In this document: piece by piece, positions 1-6,420 of the stretch
Position numbering within the stretch: position 1 is the first letter of the stretch
How the letters are laid out: each line of letters opens with the position of its first letter
Assembly: GCA_009936765.1 (NCBI GenBank)
Contig: JAACDL010000113.1
Span: 1 to 16,616 of the forward strand
DNA length: 16,616 nt
Reading direction: 5' to 3'
DNA from: Methanobacteriota archaeon
GTDB lineage: Archaea; Thermoplasmatota; Poseidoniia; Poseidoniales; Poseidoniaceae
Notes under the pieces: generated by a model
Told to the model about the DNA's origin: nothing
What the model saw: the letters and a program-made list of their open reading frames with translations, nothing else
The model's database searches: none
Program-made: the position numbers and the translations under genes

Positions 1-1107
1 GCAAGCAACGGTGTAATACACGTCATTGACAAAGTATTGATGCCACCTGCAGCAGCAGAAGGAGAAATCTGTTACAATATGAACACTCATACAATTGTAC
101 CTGGCGCAAGTCAAGCAGATTGTGAAGCATACATGTATGTGGTAGATTATGAAATGCAAGGGCAGACCATAACTGGTTGCTACAACACAGTCAGTCATGC
201 CTTTAGTGATGTCTCTCAGGAAATATGTGAAAGTTACATGTGGACTGCAGCAGTTAACATTGCTATGACGGCTTCGGCTACCACAATTCACAGTTCTCTG
301 GTCGCTGCAGTAGTACAAGCGGGACTGCTTGAACCTCTTCAGAGTGAGGGTCCATTCACACTATTCGCACCTACAGATGAAGCATTTGCAGCCGCAGGAA
401 TTGACTTGGCAGCACTTGATACTCCTGAAGGAAAAGAAACCCTTGCAAACATCTTGCTGTACCATGTGGTTCCAGGAGAAATAATGTCCGCAGACCTTAC
501 TGACGGGAAATCAAATGTAACCACTGCTAACGGTGACTTACTATTGGTATATGTTAGTGATGTCTTGGGTGTAATGGTTGGCGATGGATTGGCGATGGTA
601 ACACTAGCAGATGTTCCTGCTAGCAATGGTGTAATCCATGTGATCGACAAGGTACTCACACCTCCTGCCGACAATGATGTCACTTGTGACGTCACGATTG
701 GAATCTCATCTGATGGATATGCATTCTCACCTGCAGCTGTTACAATCGATGTAAATCAGACAGTGTGTTGGTCTTGGACTTCTGAAAGTATGGCTCACAA
801 TGTCAAGGAAGTCGATGGAATGAAATCGACCACCTTCGTTGATGGAGGAATAACATCTGGCGAGGCATCTGCGACAGTAGACTTCCACCACACCTTCACA
901 GAAGATACGATTTTCTACTATGCATGTGAACCACATATCTCAGTTGATATGTTCGGAAAAATCACAGTAGGTGATGGTGGAGTTGAACCATCTTCTGATG
1001 ACGATGATGACAGTGAAAATAATACGCCAGGTTTCCTTGGAGTCACCATGATCATAGCTACATTGGGCGCAGTCCTCTTTGCTAGGTCTAACCGTGATGA
1101 AGAGTGA
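1..1107 (+). CDS. Secreted FAS1-FAS1-cupredoxin surface protein, 5'-truncated by the window edge
   Basis: The frame is open from base 1, so the start lies upstream and 368 residues are visible. The first 16 visible residues are the end of one fasciclin (FAS1) domain (ASNGVIHVIDKVL). Residues 24-76 hold a duplicated cysteine-pair module. Residues about 83-221 form a complete second FAS1 domain, with GPFTLFAPTDEAF near the start and ASNGVIHVIDKVL at the end. Residues 229-325 form a cupredoxin domain whose H266 and C309-x2-H312-x4-M317 match the type 1 copper ligand pattern of plastocyanins. An acidic Ser/Asp linker follows, then PGF (343-345), a hydrophobic stretch and a short charged tail, which resembles the PGF-CTERM signal cleaved by archaeosortase. 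From family knowledge FAS1 domains act in adhesion or matrix binding and cupredoxins in electron transfer or copper binding. The combined role is unknown. The next gene overlaps its end by 11 nt, suggesting joint translation. Confidence 0.88.
   Translation, partial: ASNGVIHVIDKVLMPPAAAEGEICYNMNTHTIVPGASQADCEAYMYVVDYEMQGQTITGCYNTVSHAFSDVSQEICESYMWTAAVNIAMTASATTIHSSLVAAVVQAGLLEPLQSEGPFTLFAPTDEAFAAAGIDLAALDTPEGKETLANILLYHVVPGEIMSADLTDGKSNVTTANGDLLLVYVSDVLGVMVGDGLAMVTLADVPASNGVIHVIDKVLTPPADNDVTCDVTIGISSDGYAFSPAAVTIDVNQTVCWSWTSESMAHNVKEVDGMKSTTFVDGGITSGEASATVDFHHTFTEDTIFYYACEPHISVDMFGKITVGDGGVEPSSDDDDDSENNTPGFLGVTMIIATLGAVLFARSNRDEE
70..228 (+). repeat. Two-copy cysteine-pair module inside the FAS1 protein
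   Basis: Two copies of a protein-level repeat lie between the FAS1 domains. Both follow the pattern CYN-x3-H ... SQ-x2-CE-x-YM. The first cysteines are at 70-72 and 178-180 (108 nt, 36 codons apart) and the second cysteines at 121-123 and 226-228 (105 nt apart), so the second copy is one residue shorter between its cysteines. The codons have diverged, which points to an old duplication kept at the protein level. Each pair could form a disulfide in a small extracellular loop. I do not recognise the module as a named domain. Confidence 0.7.
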
Positions 1108-2038
1108 TATATTGAATTGGAAGAAGTTAGTCGCTACAGCCACGATTCTGATTGTGGTTGTAGCGGCTGTTTGGTTTTACTTGGTTGCTTCCTATGAATC
1201 AGACCTGGGCACATCAAATGTCGTAGTAACAGACTCGACTTTTTCCACTTCAGATGATTCGACAGATAATCAACTGCTTCAACTTAGTTTTGATGATGAT
1301 GGCGAAGACCTTCTTTGGTCTTCTCTTGAAATTTCACTGATTATTGATGGTAGATCCAATACGTGTTCATTTGGGTCTCAATCCAATTCTAATCAAACCT
1401 CAAGTAAAGTGGATCCTAATCTTGGTGCAGATGGAGCAACATTCACCACAGTGATTGATGCAACGGAAGACGGGGAATTCACATATTTGGAATTGGCAGA
1501 ACAGTTGGAAGGTAATGATTCCAATTATTGGATGAAGTTTTCCTCTACTGATGTGTTCTTGAACAACGATGTTAATTGGACCTTTGTTGAAGGTGCAGAT
1601 TTTAGTGAGATAAACGGGACATCTGGGCTTGAGTTGTCTAGTAATACCGATGACAGATTAGAATGGTACACTTACGATATGTCAGTGCATAGGGTTGATC
1701 CGAATGATGGAGTTTATGTCATTGAGAGTAATAACTCATGGTACAAAGTAAAGTTCCTTTCATACTACAACTCTGAAGATGAAAGTCGCTACCCAACGAT
1801 TCAAATTGCTGCGCTAGATGGTACTATTTTTCCAGCATTAGCAAATCCAGAGGTTGTGGTTCCATCACCTTGCCTAATTGTTACAGATGATTTGGACACC
1901 TTATCATGGAATGCAGATGAAAAAATCAGTCTATTTGAAAATGGAATCGATTTATGCAATGGCGAATGCTTGATTGAAGTTGAAGTGCAATTCGAAACTA
2001 TTACTGTAGAAATAGACGACTCTGAAGTGGAAATTTGA
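1097..2038 (+). CDS. Membrane-anchored extracellular protein, unknown function, with a HmuY-like stretch
   Basis: This encodes 313 residues from ATG 1097; a TTG at 1079 is also in frame, but it would extend the N-terminus into the upstream gene with non-hydrophobic sequence. Residues 1-10 are basic, 11-31 form one transmembrane or signal-anchor helix, and the rest is acidic and rich in Asn, Ser and Asp, as expected outside the cell. The cysteines at 90, 259, 287 and 291 include a C-x3-C near the end (DLCNGEC). Residues 207-233 (VYVIES ... WYKVKFLSYYN) resemble the strand pattern near the end of HmuY-type heme-binding proteins; this likeness is from memory and weak. The tail, residues 264-313, looks like a small all-beta domain. 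It overlaps the FAS1-cupredoxin gene by 11 nt, so the two are probably translated together and act at the same surface. Its stop abuts the stop of the convergent pheT. Confidence 0.8.
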   Translation: MKSDILNWKKLVATATILIVVVAAVWFYLVASYESDLGTSNVVVTDSTFSTSDDSTDNQLLQLSFDDDGEDLLWSSLEISLIIDGRSNTCSFGSQSNSNQTSSKVDPNLGADGATFTTVIDATEDGEFTYLELAEQLEGNDSNYWMKFSSTDVFLNNDVNWTFVEGADFSEINGTSGLELSSNTDDRLEWYTYDMSVHRVDPNDGVYVIESNNSWYKVKFLSYYNSEDESRYPTIQIAALDGTIFPALANPEVVVPSPCLIVTDDLDTLSWNADEKISLFENGIDLCNGECLIEVEVQFETITVEIDDSEVEI

Positions 2039-3706
2039 TCAATGTACTGGATCTTCTATTACACTTGACAGAGCAATCATATCGAATTGAGCGCCACTCA
2101 TTGGGACCTTAAGGTCGAATGATTCTGATACGCGTGGGTCGATTTCGCCACATTGGCCTACTACCTGCCCATTAACTACGATGTTTGCTGATCTCCCACT
2201 CAACCATGGCCCAGTTTCGTTTGTTTCTAAAGACCAACCAGTGCATCCGATGTCTCGCATCAGTCCCTGTATTCTACCACGTAGTGATGCGAATCCTCCT
2301 GACCTTTCTGCAATTAGGAATGCAAACCTATCTCGGTTCTTATGTTCGATAACAACAGTTCCCAACTCATACACTCCTTGTGGCAAATCATGATGCCGAT
2401 TAGCAGCAAGAAGTCTTAACAAACCAGGAAGAATGTTCTGCCTAAGTATAGTGTGTTCAGTAGTAATCGGATTTGTCATGCGAGTAATTGCTCCTTCTGC
2501 TCTCCATCGCATCAATTCGAATTGGTCTGAGTCGTTGGAAAGGGTGAGGGATTGGATTTGAATTAGACCTAATCCTTGCAAAGCTTCTCGCACTCTTCTG
2601 CGTAAATGACCGTCGATTCTAGGTATAGCAGTTAGCGGAGCCTTCGGAACATCATGAGCCAAGTCATCGTAACCGTGACCTATTGCTATCTCTTCAACTA
2701 GATCAATTGGGTGTAAAATATCGAAACGCCATCTTGGCATTGATATCGATAACATTCCTGATGTGTCTCCATTGTAAACTCCCCCCATCCTTCGAATAGC
2801 ATCTTCAATTTGGTCGTTAGTAAATGAATTGCCAAGAATGCCTTCTACCAAGTTTCTCTCGACTTGGTGATTAATTGGAGAGCCGTTGAGGACCCATTCT
2901 TTCCCATCACAACCAGTAACTCTGACCGATTCAATGGTTCCTCCTAAAACTGATAGTTGCAAACAAATCAGCATCAATGCAGATTCACATGCTCTAATAT
3001 CAACGCCTGTGACATCGATGAAAATATCACGTGTTTTAGTGGTGACAGTTGTGTGGTCTCCATTGATGATAGGAGGGAATGATAGTACCGAGATACTTGA
3101 ATCTAGGATAATTGGAACCTTATCCATCCCCTGTAATAGGTGTGCATAATCAACACCTTTCGGATGATTGGATAATATTTCGTCAATAGTCATATCACTA
3201 TCCATTGCAAGTGGTGTAAATGAATGAGTTCTTTCAACAGCTTCAACTCTGAAAGGTGGAGATATTGTTGCGAGGTCATGAACTCCAATAGATGCCCTCT
3301 TCCTTCCACGTCCTAAGGCGAAGTGCAATTTCTCCTGATGATCCATCAAGCGTTTAATGATGTCTTCATCAATATTTAGCCCCCTTACTATTGCACCCAG
3401 TATGACGGGGCGTATCGAAGATAATTCCGGCGAGACATTCATCGAAATAGTTCCAGGTCTAATGGCTAATCTAGGGTCTGGAGGCGAATCATGTAAGAAT
3501 GGCATCATCCCATGAAACAGTGTTTCAGGAGATAGTAAGTCTGGGCGGTCGGGAAATATCTCGATATCCAGAGTCTCATCATCACACTTGTCGATATCGG
3601 TCCCCATTAGTGGGAGGCGAAATGCTAGATCTTCTATGTCGTGTTTACGACCTTTGGATTCAACAAACCTTCGGAGAAGGCTCTGGTCGACATTGATAGT
3701 TGGCAT
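2039..3706 (-). CDS. pheT: Phenylalanine--tRNA ligase beta subunit, archaeal type
   Basis: PheT pairs with PheS in the cytosolic alpha2-beta2 enzyme that charges tRNA-Phe. The frame opens at 3796, but the family N-terminus (MPTINVDQ) begins at ATG 3706, giving 555 residues, normal for archaeal/eukaryal-type PheT and shorter than the roughly 800 of bacterial PheT, which carry extra N-terminal tRNA-binding and C-terminal anticodon-binding domains. Visible landmarks are DRPDLLS (53-59), the B3/B4 editing-domain motif GRGRKRASIGVHDL (132-145), a B5 domain ending in MPRWRFDILHPIDLVEEIA (323-341), and the C-terminal catalytic-core-like domain from about 365. The start lies 4 nt after the stop of the GXGXG gene (TGA-TTTA-ATG), so the two form an operon. 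No pheS is in the window. The stop abuts the stop of the plus-strand gene. Confidence 0.95.
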   Translation of the reverse strand: MPTINVDQSLLRRFVESKGRKHDIEDLAFRLPLMGTDIDKCDDETLDIEIFPDRPDLLSPETLFHGMMPFLHDSPPDPRLAIRPGTISMNVSPELSSIRPVILGAIVRGLNIDEDIIKRLMDHQEKLHFALGRGRKRASIGVHDLATISPPFRVEAVERTHSFTPLAMDSDMTIDEILSNHPKGVDYAHLLQGMDKVPIILDSSISVLSFPPIINGDHTTVTTKTRDIFIDVTGVDIRACESALMLICLQLSVLGGTIESVRVTGCDGKEWVLNGSPINHQVERNLVEGILGNSFTNDQIEDAIRRMGGVYNGDTSGMLSISMPRWRFDILHPIDLVEEIAIGHGYDDLAHDVPKAPLTAIPRIDGHLRRRVREALQGLGLIQIQSLTLSNDSDQFELMRWRAEGAITRMTNPITTEHTILRQNILPGLLRLLAANRHHDLPQGVYELGTVVIEHKNRDRFAFLIAERSGGFASLRGRIQGLMRDIGCTGWSLETNETGPWLSGRSANIVVNGQVVGQCGEIDPRVSESFDLKVPMSGAQFDMIALSSVIEDPVH

Positions 3707-3710
3707 TAAA

Positions 3711-5246
3711 TCACCTTGCAAACCAGTGGGGCATAGGTCTGTCATAACCTGCCAATCGTAATCCACTAACTGCGGCAGTGTCTTGGTCACATGCACGCAA
3801 GTTTGCTCTTGTTAGAGAGTCGATAGAAGCCAAACCTAGTCGGTTAAGATGAGCCGAAAGTCCAGATGTTACTTGTGCAATCCAGCCTGCAATATTCTCG
3901 TCAGGTGCAGGGCAAACAGTGAATCCAATATTAGATGCACAAAGGATAGCTAAATCTTCGCTAGTTGCTGACCAAGGAAGCCAAATTCCAGCTTTTGTAT
4001 CTGCATCCATTTCCGATGCAGATCGGCCAACCATTGGTAATGTTGCAGCAGCGCAAAGGCCACTACCATCGTCTAGAACGCTTATTGCAGCATCTGTTCC
4101 ATGGTGCTCTGTATCTGCATGAAGTGAAGCAGATTGGCTAACTCCTCTAATCATTAGTACCTTTGATTTAAGGCCCGCAATACAGCGAAGAGCAACGAGT
4201 AATCCATCGATTGCTGCTCCATCTAATCTTGGTAATGAGTCCAAATCGATAGCAAAGCCTGCAGCAGATTGGACCAAACTTGCAGCATCGGCTATATTTT
4301 CTGAATCAATAATCACAATGTCGCAATCACGAGGGGTTGAACGTACTAAGCAGGGGTGGAATAAATCATCCTGGACACCATTTGGCACATACGGTAACAA
4401 TGGTATGGGGAGTGCAAGAGCATCTTCAGCGCCGATAAGTGCCACAGTATCACATGTTGAATGGTTAGGGTTGTGGCTGGTCGTAGCGGGGAGTAATGCG
4501 ATACCCGATAAATCCTCTTTGCATGAAGACATAATCGCTTCAACAAATTCTCCGTCAGAAACCAGACAAACAGCATCGGCAGGAATATGTAAGTCTTCAT
4601 CGTCAAGTTTTTTGTTGATTTCAGTAACTTCACTCTTCTCTAAAGTGCGAAGTAAAACCCCAGGTGGAGGTGAAGGGCATCGTCCGTTGATGATGATTCT
4701 GCCACCTTTCATACCAGCGCCAGGGTCTCCACCTACGTCTCCATGAACAATTATGTCGCCGCCACTCATCCCGCCGCCAATTCTTATCCCTGCGTCTCCT
4801 CTGATAACAATTAGTCCGCCAGTCATTTTGGCGCCAGCATCATCTCCAACACCGTCAAGAATCGTAAGTCTGCCACTTTTTTGTCCATATCCTGCACAAG
4901 CGCCAGCAGTTCTCTCACAGGTGATTTTATTTCCATTGTTACCAGCTCCAAGGAATGAACCAATGTCGCCTTGATGGGTGTATGTTCCACCTTGTCCGAA
5001 AGCAGCAGTAAATGGACCTAGATAACCTAAACTTCGGACTTTGGAACCATCTGGAAGATTTGGACAAAGACCTAACTCCCCGTCTTTTGGAACAGGTTCT
5101 CCGCCGGTAGTCCAACCGATGCGCAACACAATGTTTCTTTCTAGGGCTTTTTCGAGTTGCGCGGGCAATCTCGAGTTGATACTCATCGAACTCGCAACGA
5201 TGTCGTCAATACCTGCCATCAACCCTCGGTGAATGTTCTCTTTCAT
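3711..5246 (-). CDS. GXGXG-domain protein related to glutamate synthase
   Basis: This is 511 residues long from ATG 5246, which has GGAGG 10 nt upstream (5257-5261); the frame extends to 5351 without a better start. Residues about 70-190 form a GXGXG right-handed beta-helix of the kind found as domain 3 of glutamate synthase large chains and in FwdC/FmdC, with turns such as GAKMTGGLIVIRGDAG and GGGMSGGDIIVHGDVG. Residues about 205-440 are less recognisable and may be a reduced alpha/beta barrel. The last 60 residues (NRLGLASIDSLTRANLRA, then TAAVSGLRLAGY) resemble the end of the FMN-binding glutamate synthase domain. The order is therefore rearranged relative to classical GltB. The N-terminal glutaminase domain is absent, and I see no Cys cluster typical of the 3Fe-4S site. 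It may be a glutamate-synthase-like subunit or an inactive paralogue; the substrate is unknown. It heads the operon with pheT and is divergent from gap. Confidence 0.7.
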   Translation of the reverse strand: MKENIHRGLMAGIDDIVASSMSINSRLPAQLEKALERNIVLRIGWTTGGEPVPKDGELGLCPNLPDGSKVRSLGYLGPFTAAFGQGGTYTHQGDIGSFLGAGNNGNKITCERTAGACAGYGQKSGRLTILDGVGDDAGAKMTGGLIVIRGDAGIRIGGGMSGGDIIVHGDVGGDPGAGMKGGRIIINGRCPSPPPGVLLRTLEKSEVTEINKKLDDEDLHIPADAVCLVSDGEFVEAIMSSCKEDLSGIALLPATTSHNPNHSTCDTVALIGAEDALALPIPLLPYVPNGVQDDLFHPCLVRSTPRDCDIVIIDSENIADAASLVQSAAGFAIDLDSLPRLDGAAIDGLLVALRCIAGLKSKVLMIRGVSQSASLHADTEHHGTDAAISVLDDGSGLCAAATLPMVGRSASEMDADTKAGIWLPWSATSEDLAILCASNIGFTVCPAPDENIAGWIAQVTSGLSAHLNRLGLASIDSLTRANLRACDQDTAAVSGLRLAGYDRPMPHWFAR

Positions 5247-5256
5247 CAACCGTTTG

Positions 5257-5261
5257 CCTCC
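5257..5261 (-). promoter_or_regulatory. Shine-Dalgarno site deciding the start of the GXGXG gene
   Basis: GGAGG on the minus strand, 10 nt before ATG 5246. It supports this start over the upstream in-frame ATG codons. Confidence 0.65.
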
Positions 5262-5319
5262 AAGATGCGACAATTGCGCGAAGCAATGTTCATGTGAGTG
5301 GCGCGAAGGCAGGTACATT

Positions 5320-5324
5320 GGGAG
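5320..5324 (+). promoter_or_regulatory. Possible ribosome binding site of gap
   Basis: GGGAG ends 4 nt before ATG 5329. The spacing is short but usable, and the start is independently fixed by the family N-terminus (VAINGYGTIGKRVADAV). Confidence 0.5.
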
Positions 5325-5328
5325 CCTC

Positions 5329-6363
5329 ATGACAATCAAGGTTGCAATCAATGGATACGGGACAATCGGAAAGCGTGTAGCCGACGCAGTGTCTTGTCAA
5401 GATGATATGGAAATAATTGGTGTAACCAAGACTAGACCTGCTTTTGGTTGCGATTTGGCAGTACGAAAGGGATACCCTTTGTATTGTACATTTGATGACG
5501 CTAATCGAATCGCAGCATTTGCTGATGCTGGGTACGAATGCCACGGCGGTCTTAGTGATTTGTTGGCAGTAGCTGATGTTGTAGTCGACTGCTCTCCTGG
5601 GAAAATGGGTGCAGATAACAAGGCTAAGTACCAAAGTGCAGGGGTAAAGTGGATTTTCCAAGGTGGAGAGAAGCATGCTATGACTGGCCTTTCATACACT
5701 TCATGTGCTAATCATAGCGCTAACTTGAATGCAGAAGGAACCCGTGTAGTTTCTTGTAACACAACAGGGCTTTCCAGAACATTAGTTCCTCTTTACGATC
5801 ACTGTGGCGAATTGTCTGTTGAATGCACAATGATACGTCGTGCAGCAGATCCTGGAGATTCCAAGAAAGGGCCTATTAATGCAATAAAACCTGTCTTGAA
5901 AGTTCCAAGCCATCACGGACCAGATGTAATGACAGTGAAACCTGAAATAAATATCAATTCACTAGCTGTTGCAGTTCCAACTACCATAATGCATGTTCAT
6001 TCTATAGTTGCAACTCTTCCTGAAGGTCACGGGCTGACCACCGAAAGCGTGCTTGAAATGTGGAGGAATAGCCCTCGTGTTGTAATCATGCACGGTGAAG
6101 ATACCGGAATAACAACTACTGCAGAAGTTATGGAGTTTGCAAGAGATATGGGGCGGACTTGGGGTGATTTACATGAGATATTTGTTTGGGAAGATGGTGT
6201 CAAATTAGTGGGCAACAACTTGTATTACTTCCAAGCGATTCATCAGGAGTCTGATGTCATTCCAGAGAATGTAGATGCTATCCGTGCTTTGATGGGTACT
6301 GAGTCAGATTGGCAAGCATCAGTTGCTAAGACTGACGCAGCAATAGCAGCACTGTTTGAGTGA
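5329..6363 (+). CDS. gap: Glyceraldehyde-3-phosphate dehydrogenase, archaeal phosphorylating type
   Basis: This is 344 residues long. It interconverts glyceraldehyde 3-phosphate and 1,3-bisphosphoglycerate with NAD(P) in the cytosol, in gluconeogenesis or glycolysis. The N-terminal Rossmann motif INGYGTIGKRVADAV (7-21) is close to textbook for the archaeal family. The catalytic cysteine is C143 in VVSCNTTGL. IRRAADP (169-175) and the conserved SHHGPDV (194-200, catalytic His) follow, then HQESDVIPENVDAIRA near the C-terminus. Length and motif order match methanogen GAPDH throughout. The frame is open from 5233, but ATG 5329 matches the family start exactly. The stop codon is the first three bases of an 18-base palindrome. 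Confidence 0.97.
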   Translation: MTIKVAINGYGTIGKRVADAVSCQDDMEIIGVTKTRPAFGCDLAVRKGYPLYCTFDDANRIAAFADAGYECHGGLSDLLAVADVVVDCSPGKMGADNKAKYQSAGVKWIFQGGEKHAMTGLSYTSCANHSANLNAEGTRVVSCNTTGLSRTLVPLYDHCGELSVECTMIRRAADPGDSKKGPINAIKPVLKVPSHHGPDVMTVKPEININSLAVAVPTTIMHVHSIVATLPEGHGLTTESVLEMWRNSPRVVIMHGEDTGITTTAEVMEFARDMGRTWGDLHEIFVWEDGVKLVGNNLYYFQAIHQESDVIPENVDAIRALMGTESDWQASVAKTDAAIAALFE

Positions 6364-6378
6364 GCCCTATAGGGCTCA
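6361..6378. repeat. Perfect 18-base palindrome over the gap stop codon
   Basis: TGAGCCCTATAGGGCTCA is identical to its reverse complement, and its first three bases are the gap stop codon. As RNA it can fold into a 7-bp GC-rich hairpin with a 4-base loop. It is not followed by a T tract, so it is not a typical archaeal poly-T terminator. It may mark the 3' end of the gap transcript or be a protein-binding site for the downstream subtilase gene, which starts 43 bases later. Confidence 0.7.
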
Positions 6379-6420
6379 TCAGAGGCTTGTATTCAAGTAC
6401 GGTTGCATGTTCCGAGGTAT

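Larger units (their letters stand above)
5247..5328. promoter_or_regulatory. Divergent promoter region between the GXGXG gene and gap
   Basis: These 82 bases separate two divergent start codons and must hold both promoters unless the transcripts start inside the neighbouring genes. I see no convincing archaeal TATA box on either strand. Two structures stand out. The first is the octamer GCGCGAAG at 5276-5283 and again at 5301-5308, exactly 25 bases apart. The second is an inverted repeat, ATTGC (5273-5277) and GCAAT (5283-5287). Either could be an operator; this is inference. Confidence 0.5.
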
